Source: Circinella umbellata (Eukaryota > Mucoromycota > Mucoromycetes > Mucorales > Lichtheimiaceae). Taken from it: a stretch of 64,000 bases of DNA. A model generated the notes under the pieces. The model was given only the letters and a program-made list of their open reading frames with translations. It was not told where the DNA came from and ran no database searches. A program made the translations under genes and the position numbers. Positions 12,111 to 23,219 of the stretch are shown piece after piece. The stretch spans positions 124,001 to 188,000 of the forward strand of contig JAIWNF010000048.1 of NCBI GenBank assembly GCA_025093555.1. Reading direction: 5' to 3'. How positions within the stretch are numbered: position 1 is the stretch's first letter; each line of letters starts with the position of its first letter.

Positions 12111-12715
12111 ATACAAATAACTACACCACACCTCATTTTATTTTTAATTTTATTTTTTTGCGTGTGTTCATGACTCTTTTTCATACTCGAAAACTCAAAA
12201 CTTAGGATTTACAGGTTATCGTTGCGTCCTTCGCATTGTCTTTCTCGAATGGGTCCTTTATTTTTTATTTTACCAATTCTATAGTTATGACCGGAATGGA
12301 ATTTATCGTTGATGTACCAGACTTAGTGATGACCATAGAGTTGCATACACTACTAATTTATCAAAGCACGCCTTTGGTTTTGCTAATGATGAATCCATTA
12401 CAACGACTGGAAAATTTAGATTTGCAAGAAATGCTCAAAAATAAAAGAGATTGTTTAAGGTAACGCAGATAGAATCGAACAGTGTGTGCAGTAGGATACA
12501 AGCGTATCGTTGTCAAACAATACAATAATTTGGTATATAACTCATTATATCGCTACATTTATATTGGTAGATCCAGCATCAATACGGGCTGCAGTACTAA
12601 AGCAGTTCTTTTTGTATTCAATCCAAGTTTGTAAAAAAGCAAGTTGTCTTTGTAGCTTCAAGCTAAGTATTATGTTTATTTAATTTACTGGCAAAATCAA
12701 AAAAGCATCGTCAAA
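12111..12715 (+). other. Low-information stretch with one coding-like fragment
   Basis: About 12200-12300 reads GFTGYRCVLRIVFLEW, and a shifted frame at about 12340-12410 reads AYTTNLSKHAFGFANDESIT. These could be remains of a single protein broken by stops. I do not recognise it. The rest shows nothing. Confidence 0.25.
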
Positions 12716-13119
12716 ACATGGCTTGGTCGATAAAAAGACGACAAAGGTGACTCGCTTTGCCGAAGGACTTTGTAAGGCATCGCCACTCGCTGTCATGAAC
12801 AGTTCTGCTACGCTTTGGTATCTATCCTATGATCCGACAAAGGCTCCCTTCAGGTGGTGGAAAGTCTATTTGGTTTTTCGTTGCCTGGACGCAGCTGCGA
12901 GTGAACTGTGAGATGCCGGTGAAGGACATGGCTTGGTCGATAAAAAGACGACAAAGGTGACTCGCTTTGCCGAAGGACTTTGTAAGGCATCGCCACTCGC
13001 TGTCATGAACAGTTCTGCTACGCTTTGGTATCTATCCTATGATCCGACAAAGGCTCCCTTCAGGTGGTGGAAAGTCTATTTGGTTTTTCGTTGCCTGGAC
13101 GCAGCTGCGAGCGAACTGT
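12716..13119. repeat. 210-bp tandem duplication
   Basis: The stretch 12716-12909 is repeated at 12926-13119 with a period of 210 bp and at most one or two mismatches in about 194 bp (for example GCGAGTGAAC against GCGAGCGAAC). The two copies are separated by about 16 bp. Their near identity shows a recent duplication. Each copy is open in one plus frame for about 62 codons starting MVDKKTTKV, with no recognisable family. The duplication sits directly upstream of the truncated SNF2 gene. Confidence 0.9.
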
Positions 13120-13192
13120 TTTGGCCTTCACTTATACCTGAATTTATATTATTATTTCTTTAATGCTAACCCACTATATTTTACTATTAAAG

Positions 13193-14680
13193 AAGCAGGA
13201 CCAGATATTGACTACAAAAAACGCACACACACACACACACACACATGGATAAATTTTAATGTTTTGGCCTTATTAACCAAGTTGCGTCGTGTATGTCTTC
13301 ATCCACGTTTAGTAGGTGATAAAGATAACTCGAATGACATTCAATGGGGTGAGTACAAACTATTAGATAGAACAAGGACTGTTCCCCGTGATACTGTCAA
13401 GAGAATTATTAAAAAGTACACGAATGGTGACCAGGCAACTGTAAGTAGATGAATATAAAAGAATGATTCTAGATATATTAACTAATGAAATAACGTAATA
13501 ACTTAAACTCGTTCTTACATTGGTAAATAGTGTCCTTTGTGTATGGGTGTTGCTGTATCACCTAAAATCATTTCTATGTGTGGTCATTTGTTTTGTGAAG
13601 AATGTCTAAACAGTATGTACATCTCCCATGTTTTATTGCTGCGTGATTAATGTAATACAGCATTATAACAGATTTTACTAACTATAGCTTTCTTCTTCTT
13701 TTATCATCATAGATTATATCACTCTTTCTTCAAGACAAAATGAGGAACAACACTATAATTGCTTTGAATGTAACAATGAATTTATTCTCAAAGATATCAT
13801 TCCACTTGAAGTATTTTTTAGAGTACATTCACCCGGTCTCTATGAAGAGTATTTCAATCAACAAATCATTGATAAAGAAATACGTGTTGAAGACTTACCT
13901 ACCAGTACGAAAATTGATAAAATGTTGGAAATCTTGAAACAATCTCAAAAAGAAGCCAAAGATGATAAAACAGTCATTTTTTCATAATTTACTTCATTTC
14001 TTGATTTATTGGAAGACCCTTTGAAAGAACATGGATTTAAATTTTTAAGATTTGATGGTAAAACACCTGCTGGTAAACGTTCTAAAATGATTAACACATT
14101 TCAAAATGATCCCAAGTATAAAATATTTTTAATTTCATTGAAAGCGGGTGGTGTTGGACTTAATGTAAGTTGTAGCTATTTATTATTTGATAAAAGTACA
14201 TACGTATTAGGCATGATTCTAACTCATCATTTAAAAAGTTGACAGCTGCCAATCGTGTTATTGTAAGTGTTTAATCATATAAATTCTTTGAATATATATT
14301 AAGCTTATTTATTAAAAATAATGATATATATTTATATAGTTGATGGATATTTGGTGGAATCCTGCAATGGAAAATCAAGCTATTGATCGTGTTCATCGTA
14401 TTGGTCAAAAGAAAGAAGTTCATGTTCATCGATTATTTATAAACCAATCTATTGAAAATACAATTTTAGAATTACAAGCAAAGAAACAGGTAAATCTAAC
14501 CCTACGTAATATATTTTATTATTCAACTAAACATATTTACGATACGTACTACTCTATCCCATATATCTATAGAAACTATATGAAAGTACTCTTGCAGAAG
14601 GTGAAGATATGAAAAAATTAGATACTTTGAGTGTACCTGAAATTGTTAATCTTTTTCAAAACATGGGTCTTGACAATTGA
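13193..14680 (+). pseudogene. ULS1/RAD16-like RING-SNF2 translocase, C-terminal half only
   Basis: The C-terminal half of a SUMO-targeted, RING-containing SNF2-family DNA translocase. Exons: about 13193-13440, 13531-13612, 13713-14164, 14239-14262 (24 nt), 14340-14489, 14573-14680. It shows LLTKLRRVCLHPRLV, a RING finger (CPLC...CGHLFCEEC...CFEC), then helicase C-terminal motifs: RFDGKTPAGKR, SLKAGGVGLN, LTAANRVI and DIWWNPAMENQAIDRVHRIGQ. The ATPase half with the Walker A and DEXH boxes is absent upstream, where the 210-bp duplication lies instead. TAA at 13985-13987 interrupts the conserved IFSQFTSF block at the Gln position (CAA to TAA). A (CA)n run (about 13224-13245) lies in the first exon. 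All other splice sites are intact, so the loss is fairly recent. Confidence 0.82.
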
Positions 14681-15053
14681 ATATATCATTTTCTTTTTTA
14701 ATTATGTCATATGTACACTTTCTTGTATAGAACTTGAAAAATGTTATAAATATTTATATATGCAAACAATGAAAATTCACAATCCATTTCAAATTTGATT
14801 GTGACTGAAAATAAAATAATTAATTAGAGAGTGGGTGTAGAGCGGAGAACATTTATGAAAGGAGTGGTGGAGGGGAGGGAGTTTTTTCGAAGAGTGGAGG
14901 GAAAAGTGAGTTGTTTATAATTTTGCTCAGCGAACCACGTATATTTATAATAACCAAACATTTTTTTTTTCTTCCTTCACTTTTTTTCTCTTTCTTTTCT
15001 TTTCAAACTAAAAAGAAATAACTTTCCTTTCCCCCAACAAGTAAAAATAAATC
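14681..15053 (+). promoter_or_regulatory. Upstream region of TOP1 with pyrimidine-rich tract
   Basis: After the SNF2 relic comes a purine-rich patch (14838-14905) and then a C/T-rich tract (14959-15007, mostly T with interspersed C) ending about 45 bases before the TOP1 start codon. Pyrimidine tracts just upstream of the start are common in highly expressed fungal genes and may mark transcription initiation. No TATA box was identified with confidence. Confidence 0.35.
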
Positions 15054-18000
15054 ATGTCCGACTCAGAGGATGATTTACCTCTTGCACAACGTCCAGTACA
15101 AATCAAAGCAACTGCTTGTAAATGTTTTATTCTTTTTGTAGCTTAGTTTTTCCCATGGGAAGGAATAATAATAATAATAATCATTGTTTTTTAATCCCAT
15201 CTTTTTCCTTTTTTTTACTTTATATATTATATAGCTACTGTTCATCGTGGATCACCTAAACCACTTCCAGTGAGTGAAGGTACACCTGATCCAAGTCAAG
15301 CGCGTACTACAACATATATTAAAAAAGAAGAAGAGAGCGATGACGACGATATGCCTTTGGCTATGCGATCCCTTAATAATAACGCGAAACGAAGTTCTAC
15401 TATCAAGAATGAAAGTGACGAAGACGATATACCTTTGGTAATTAATAAATATCTGGAGTTTTTTTTTTCGTGTTAATATAAGCATTATCTTTTTATCTCA
15501 TATTTATATTTCAATTGAATGAAAGGCCAAGAAACGTAAAATGTTATCCTTATCCAAAACAACAAAGGTATTTTTATTGTAGAAGGGGGAAAAGGAAAGA
15601 ATTATATAATAATAATAATAACTGTTCTTTTTTTTAGGTTAAAAAAGAAAAGGAATCCAATTTAAAACGTACAAAGGATGATAGTTCTGATGAAGAAGAT
15701 GCAAAACCTCTTGCTAAACGTGGTAAAATAAAAACAGCATCAACAAGTAAAAAATCCAAAGTAAAAAAAGAAGTTAAAAAAGAAGAAGAAGAAGATATTT
15801 ATAAATGGTGGGAACAAGAGTCTTTACAAGTAAATAATGAAGATCAAGATGAAACTATTAAATGGACAACACTTCAACACAATGGTGTATTGTTTCCACC
15901 TGATTATGAACCTCACGGTATAAAAATGAAATATGATGGTAAATTTATTAGTTTATCACCTGAAGCAGAAGAAGTAGCTAGTTTTTTTGCTGCATTATTG
16001 GAATCTGATCATGCCAAAAATCCTACTTTTCAAAAAAACTTCTTTCGTGATTGGCAAAGTGTTTTAAAGAAAGATCCTCGTGTAAGTAAAAAAAATCTTT
16101 TTCTTGTTATGCATATTGAAGATATTCATACCTCTTCTTTTATTTTTATTCAAATAGAATCCAAAGATAACTTCTTTCAATAAATGTGATTTTCGTCCTA
16201 TTTGGGAAAAATTCGAAAAAGATAAAGAAAAGAAGAAACAAATGACTAAAGAAGAAAAACTGGTAAGAAATCTTTCTTTATTTATAAAAAAGTTGTATAT
16301 AAAAAACATTAATTAACCTTATTATCATTAGAGAATTAAAGAAGAAAAAGCCAAGATTGAAGAACCTTTTCTTTATGCTTATGTAGATGGTCGAAAAGAA
16401 AAAGTTGGTAACTTCAGAATTGAACCACCTGGTTTATTCCGTGGTCGAGGTGATCATCCAAAAACTGGTACTTTGAAGGTATATATAATCTTATCTCCCC
16501 CCTTCCCTTTCTTCATTCCCTTCCCCCCTCTCTCTCTCCGTCTCCTTCTTTTTCTTGGTCAAATCTATTATATTTCTATTATTGACTAAAAAGCAAACAT
16601 ATTTACATGTATATTATAGAAACGTGTAGCACCGGAACAAGTAACATTGAATCTTTCTGAAGATGCTAAGATCCCAAAACCACCTAAAGGTCACAAATGG
16701 GCTGATGTTGTTCATGATCAAACTTCTACTTGGTTAGCTACCTGGAAAGAAAATGTGAATGGAACAATCAAATATGTCTTTTTAGCTCAATCTTCTGCAT
16801 GGAAAGGTCAAAGTGATATGCAAAAATTTGATAAAGCTCGAGAACTTAAGGTAAAATATATTTTATATTGGAAATATTAGATTGTTTTTTTTTTCTTATT
16901 TAACAAAAAATAATTATAGAAATATGTAAAACAAATTCGAAAAGAATATTCAAAAGAACTTCATGATAAAGAAATGGTTAAAAGACAACGTGCTACAGCC
17001 ATGTATTTAATTGATCGACTTGCTCTCAGAGCTGGTAATGAAAAAGGAGATGATGAAGCAGATACTGTAGGTTGTTGTTCACTTCGATATGAACATATTC
17101 AATTAGAAGCACCCAATACTTTACATTTTGATTTCCTTGGTAAAGATTCCATCCGATATCAAAATTCAGTTCAAGTTGAAACACAAGTATTTAAGAATAT
17201 TAAACTTTTTAAAAAACAAGTGGGTCCTGGCAATATGATTTTTGATCGATTAACTGTAAGTTTTCTTTTATTACATAAAGAAATGAAAAGATGCTTTTCT
17301 TTTTCTTTTTTTACTAAATAATAATAAAACAATTAGACGACTGGTTTAAACAAGCATTTGAATTCATGTATGCCTGGTTTATCTGCAAAAGTTTTCCGTA
17401 CTTATAATGCTTCTCACACTTTTCAACAACAATTGGATAAATTAACCAACAAGGAAGATAGTTTACCAGATAAAATGTTATCATTTAATCGTGCCAATCG
17501 TGATGTAGCTGTTTTATGTAACCATCAAAGGAGTGCTTCTAAATCGCATGGACAAATGATGGAACGTTTGCAAGATCGTACACGAGCCTTAAAATATCAA
17601 CGTATGAAATTACGTCACACATTATTTGCTTTGGAACCTTCTTACAAGAAAAAAGCACCTTATAATGAACCTGAATCGGATATGGAAGATGATTGGATTA
17701 TTAATCATGAAACTGAATTAATGGCCAAAGAACGTGAAAAAGTGAAAACAAAATTCCAAAAACAAAATGAAAAATTAAAATCAGAAGGAGAAAAACCATT
17801 ACCTGAAAGTCATTTGAAAGAAGCTTTGAAACAAGTGAATGAAATGGAATCAAGATTGATTAAAGAACGTAAAAAGAAGAATATTTTGGATGTGAATACA
17901 AGAACAACGAGTGAAAAGGTTTTGGAAAAGATTGCCAAAATGGATGAACGTATTGCAGCAATGAAAATCCAAGCTACAGATAAGGAAGAGAATAAAGAAA

Positions 18001-18254
18001 TTGCTTTGGGAACATCTAAAATGAATTATATTGATCCACGTATTAGTTTTTCATGGTGTAAAAAGTACGATGTACCAGTTCAAAAGGTGTTTAATAAGAC
18101 ATTAATGGAAAAATTCAGATGGGCTCAACAAGTAGATGCTAAATGGGTGAGTTTTTCTTTTATTGTGTTTGTATCTGATTATATGTTAAAACATTACTAT
18201 TAATCTTTTAATTATTTGATTATTATTATTTCATTCATTTTGTAGGTATTTTAA
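15054..18254 (+). CDS. TOP1: DNA topoisomerase I (type IB)
   Basis: Nuclear type IB topoisomerase that relaxes supercoils through a 3'-phosphotyrosine intermediate. Exons: 15054-15117, 15235-15437, 15526-15567, 15638-16081, 16158-16262, 16332-16478, 16620-16850, 16920-17255, 17337-18146, 18246-18254, giving 796 aa. The N-terminal ~190 residues are acidic/Lys-rich with repeated D-D-x-P-L-A modules and NLS-like runs. The core follows (WTTLQHNG...FPPDYEPHG). Catalytic residues visible: Arg468 in [10 protein letters not shown], Arg545 in FRTYNAS, His587 in LCNHQRS, and nucleophile Tyr755 in [13 protein letters not shown]. Tyr755 lies 41 residues from the end, as in the human enzyme (42). The linker is a long charged coiled coil. 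The last exon encodes only Val-Phe-stop. The start codon is the first ATG and opens the conserved acidic SDSEDD segment. Confidence 0.97.
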
Positions 18255-18624
18255 TATAGCAACTTTTTTTTTATTTTTATATCTATAACTTTTATTACTA
18301 CAAAACCATGACTTACTATTACAACAATCGTTATTACCATCATCAAATCCATTTTATACACACACACACACACACACACACACATTATCACTATTAGAAA
18401 ATAAAAAGGAAAAAAATTAATCAACTCAAAATATATTACACATCAAACATGATACGTATAAAAACAAGTATAACGAAAAGATAATCGTATACAACAAAAT
18501 AATCAAAGAAAAGAACTAGTCAGGAAGAAACTTTTTTTTTGTTATATAATTTGTGAGTGCTTTAAATATATATATATATAAAAGAAGAAAAAGAATGAAA
18601 AACAAAAAAGAAAAGACTGTGTTT
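18255..18624. other. Convergent 3' region with (CA)n microsatellite
   Basis: Space between the stops of TOP1 (+) and the Zn2Cys6 factor (-). It contains a (CA) microsatellite of about 13 units (18359-18384) and AT-rich sequence. It probably holds both 3' UTRs; no gene is seen. Confidence 0.6.
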
Positions 18625-19196
18625 TTACATCCAACCATTATTATTAGATGGGTTCCATGGTTGAGAATTGTTATTGGAAGGGTTGTTGGGAGTAGTAGGA
18701 GTAGGAGTAGCAGTAGCAGTAGCAGCAGTGGTATTATTATTACTATTATTAGCATTGTTATTATTACTATGTTGTTGTTGTATTGAACCATCTTGTTGTG
18801 GTAATAAATATGCACTCCAATCATCCAATTCTAAACTACTTGGCATAGACCAAAATGGATTATCAGGTCTATTACGAAATTGATTTGATTGTTGTTGTTG
18901 TTGTTGTTGAATTTGTGGTGATACATTGATATTATTTATATTTGAAGGTGTAGATGCTTGAGGTTGTTGTGTATTAGTATACATGGAAGATGAAAATGGT
19001 GTCATAGGTTGCGGTTGATGCATAGTTGGTTGGGGTTGTTGGGGTTCTTGCGGTTCTTGCGGTTGTTGAGAAGTAGTAGTAAAACCAAAATCAGGAATAC
19101 CAAACAAGAAACTATCTGTTGAATGGAATGGTAACATCATACTTCCTGCTAAATTATTATTTTGTTGATGCTGATGATGTTGCTGATGATGTTGCT

Positions 19197-19227
<31 letters not shown>

Positions 19228-22200
19228 TTGTTGTTGTTGTTGCTGCTGCTGCTGCTGCTGCAAGTTAGGTGTTGTAGTTTGTGGTTGTATAGCTCCTGCA
19301 GTAGGTAGACTACCTTGAATTTGATCCACTGTTGGAAACATAGTTTCCATTGGTAAACCGAATTGCCGTAATGAATGCATATCATTGTTATCTTTTTGAT
19401 TTCCAGATAAAGCTATTTATTACGTTCAAGAAGTTAAAAAAAAAGATATTATTAATTAGGACACCCATATATATATATCGATAGCAAAAGAAGATATGAG
19501 ATAGATAAATAATAATAGAAGGCTTACATTGTATTGTATCAGGATCAAACGTAGAGCATAAACCATTAATCCAATCACCATTGACAAGAGATGAAGGTGT
19601 AGATCCTCCACTACTAGGTCGATCAGGCACTTGTTGTTGCTGATGATTATAAAGTGTATTGTGGGTATTTGTTTGACCAGCAGATGTCATGTGAGTAGTA
19701 AGAGGAGAAGATGAGCCAGCACTACTACTGCCACGACCTACATCTGATGTTCTTGGTGACATACCAACTTTAAAACCAGGCTGTGCATTACCTGGAGATG
19801 TCCTTGGTCCTGCTGGTTGATAATGGGGTTGTTGTTGTGTTGCTGGTAGTTGTGATACAGATGATGATGAAGGAGGTGGGGAAGAATTGGAAGTACGACG
19901 TTGTCTTCGTTTCCGTTTTCCTTTTGCTAATGTTTGTGCCTGATGATGTTGATCATCATCTGTTAACTCTGATAATACATGAGCACCTACCGAAATATTT
20001 CTTGTTTCCATCAACTGTTTCAATATATTAAACAATCTTCCAGCTGCAGGTGATAATTTCGATAAACGTTTAATTACACCCATAGCTTTGATAATATTGG
20101 ATTTCGCCACATCTGCCACAATAATATCTGTACTGGCTGCATTATAAATATGAATTAATGAAGCGGTAAATACAGGATAAATTGAAAAACTCCAAGACAC
20201 CAGCATAAAATCTCGATAATGCATTTTTTCTGCAATATCTACACATCGTGTTGCTGCGTTTGTACAAATCGTCAAAGAGGACATGGATAATCGAGTATCG
20301 TGGCCATTCTTTTTTTCGCGTTCAATAAAAGGTCGATGTAAAAGAACTAATAATGTGCAATAAGTCAAATAAATCAAACCAGACATACTGAGTAACGGCT
20401 GATGACTTCTGCTGTCCAATCGACTGACATTGGTGGATGAAATTTGTAAAGAAGGTGGTAAATTGGCACGCCATTCTGACAGTGCATTGTCAAGATAAGA
20501 GACAATGGCATCACTCCCATGTTGAGCACTATATCTTTTCGCACGTGGGGTATATAAGCCTTGAAGAATACGTCCCAATAATTCAGATAATTTGGCTAAT
20601 TGGACAAAAGGTTGATAGATAGGAATTCGATCGACTTTCACTTTTTGTGCAATGGATGGATCAAGGGATGGAAATCTTAAACTGTCATTACTCTCTGTAG
20701 TAGAATCATCTTCTTTACTAGGTGTATCCATTACTTCTTCCCAACTTGAACTTTCATTTGGATATACTTCATCACAATCTTCATCAAAAATCGTTTGTGG
20801 TCGACCTGTAGCTGCTGCTGACCATTTATCCATAATATAAACAGCCCACCACAATCTTCGTCTAGTTTCCTTTTCACTATCTGGAATATCCCATCCTTCA
20901 CTTGCTCGATGTAATCCTAAATCTTGTGCCTAAAAAAAAGTTAAAGAGAAATATACATCGTTTTTTTTTAGATATTGAATAAATAAACAAAAAGAAAAAG
21001 AAACGTCAATGATTTTTTTTTTTTACTTTACCATACGTGTTGCTGCGGAATTTAATAACCATCCACTGGCTGCTTTTTCATCTAAACTTGCACGATGAAA
21101 CTGTCCAATCACTAAGGCTTGAATAGTTGCCACACAAGGTGTATAACGACCTTTAACATAAACTAATAAATGATCAAATAGATTTTCCGACCATCCTTCT
21201 TGTAAATCCCAATTATCGGGTTCATCTGGTAATACTTTGTCACCAAAAAATCGACAATTGTGAACATATCGAACGGCAGCACCATAGATTGCACATAATA
21301 ATGAAGGGGCAGGGTAATCACCTAATTGTCGACGATATTGTTTCAAAAATAAAATTTTGTTAATGACAGGTAAACCAGGATGAATATATGTAAAATATCT
21401 AATAAATAATAATAAAAAAGTTTGTTCGTTTTTTTTGTTCCATTTAAAATACAATTCTTCACTTTTTTTTCTATATCTAATACACTATATTTCTTATAAC
21501 TTACACTCGCATTAAACGATCACTTGTAACCCTATCAATTCCTGCTACGGCATAAATCCAATCATTCATTGTATTAATAGTTTGTCCAGGTTTCAATTTA
21601 CCAGCGGCCCGAAGCATTCGTTCACTGGCACCTTGAGCCCTTTCTTTATCATCTTCTTTGTACAACAATAAACTGTGGCCAAACTTGCGTACTTTAAAAC
21701 CAATGGTTGACGCCACCCGGGCATCTTCAAAATTGATTTTTTGTGCAAGAAATGGTAATGGACTCATATCCCCCACATATCGAGTGATGCCAGTGCTATT
21801 TAATGATGACAAGCCAGATGGGTCATGTTTCCAATTGTTATTCTTACTATTAGAAGAAGTATCTGATTCATCTTTTTTGTTGTCTTTTTGTTTATTTGTA
21901 GTATTGGTATTAGCAACTGATTTATCCGCTACTGTTGCTGTTGTTGTTTCAGTACTGTTATTGCTATTTTTATTATTGTTAACATGCTGGAGTTGATCTT
22001 TGGATTCGGCGCCTGCCCCGGGAATAGCCAATGCATCGTTTTCCTTTTTTGTTGATTCATGAGTCGTAATATTTTCCCGCTTTTCATTACTGTGATTATT
22101 ATCGCCAGATGTTCCTTTTTCTTCTACTTCTACTTCTTCGTCATCATTATCATCAGCCAACCCTCCTAATATACGTTCCATTCGTTTTAATCGATTTTCC

Positions 22201-23219
22201 AATACTTCAATATAACTAAATAAAAATAAAAATAAATATTAATTATAATCACTATTATGCTAATATATTTTAAAACTATTTATTGATTTTTTTTCTCTTC
22301 CAATAATAACTTTACCCTTTAGGTGGTCCACGCTTCTTGGCACTATTAATAATTAGATATTACAAATATTAGATAATTGATAATAATTATCGGTTCAATG
22401 GTGAACCCGAACTCCGGTTTTTTTTTTTTTTTTTTCTGTAACCTCATCATCAATCAATCCATTTCCATACAAACAATGTTTTTTTTTTTTTAGTTTGATC
22501 CTTCAACCTCACCCACCCTAACACTACCTCACAGAATAAATAAATCATATTATATAAAAGGTCTCTTTACCTATCATTAAAAGTACATTCTATTTTACCA
22601 ATTTGACAATTTTTACATATAGTTCCAGGGCCTGAAGTATCACATTTAATTTTTTTTCTTCTACATCCATCACTATTAGATATAGATTAGATTTTTGTTT
22701 TGTTTTGTTTTTTAAGTTTGCATAATTTATATTGATATTGTATAAAATATAATGAGTTCTTTACCATGCTCTACTTATACGTATTCGTTTGGCATCGTGA
22801 CGATCGTCACGCCATTCAGGTAATATGGCATTGGGTAGAATGGGTTGAGTTTGTTGTTGTTGTTGTGGTTGTGAACCATGAGATTGTAAATGGTGTTGTT
22901 GTTGAGTAGGAGGAGGAGGAATAGGTGGACCACGATAATAAGCAGGATATGGATAACTAGAAGTAGGAACTGATGAAGAACTTGCATAATCGTGGTGTTG
23001 TGGTTGTGATTGCATATAAGGTTGTGGTTGAAGAGGTCGTAATCCTGGTTTAGAATGTGGGTCCATTCCATAATTAGTAGGAGTAGTATTAGTAGTATAT
23101 ATTGAAGGGTGTTGATTGGTTGACGACGAAGACGAAGAAGAAGACGTTTGGTGTTGTTGTTGTTGGTGTTGTTGAGTCGAAGATTCATTGGAACCTGACC
23201 AACGAATAGGCATAGACAT
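18625..23219 (-). CDS. Zn(II)2Cys6 transcription factor with fungal-specific TF domain
   Basis: Nuclear sequence-specific regulator. Exons (minus): 23219-22765, 22672-22571, 22342-22316, 22215-21505, 21398-21032, 20929-19528, 19412-18625, giving 1283 aa in frame. The N-terminus is Gln/Ser/Pro-rich. The binuclear cluster has Cys152, 155, 162, 171, 174 and 181, i.e. C-x2-C-x6-C-x8-C-x2-C-x6-C, split by introns after the first Cys and again after the last. A linker (KKRGPPKGY) and a short coiled coil (EVLENRLKRMERI) follow. The central fungal_trans domain (about residues 435-700) includes the diagnostic RRRLWWAVYIMDKWSA followed by GRP. The C-terminus is low-complexity, with a long Gln tract encoded at 19180-19262 and Asn/Thr runs, probably an activation domain. 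The target pathway cannot be told from the sequence. Confidence 0.92.
19180..19262 (-). repeat. CAG/CAA trinucleotide tract (polyGln)
   Basis: Plus strand shows GTT/GCT units in series, so the minus-strand gene reads an almost pure run of Gln codons, interrupted by a few His codons at the 3' side. Mixed CAA and CAG codons reduce slippage. The tract lies in the C-terminal low-complexity region of the Zn2Cys6 factor. Confidence 0.9.

Noticed and set aside
13985..13987. TAA at a Gln position as a sign of a changed genetic code
   Set aside because: TOP1, the Zn2Cys6 factor, both CotH genes and other long CDSs use TAA/TGA/TAG normally and have no in-frame stops. The truncated neighbour is a pseudogene.
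18668..18883. Plus-strand Leu/Val-rich frames opposite the polyQ tract
   Set aside because: They are antisense shadows of CAG/CAA and AAC codons in the Zn2Cys6 gene.
22393..22425. Hairpin CGGTTCAATGGTGAACCCG as a possible tRNA or snoRNA
   Set aside because: It lies in an intron of the Zn2Cys6 gene and lacks the arms, anticodon loop and boxes of any known RNA class.
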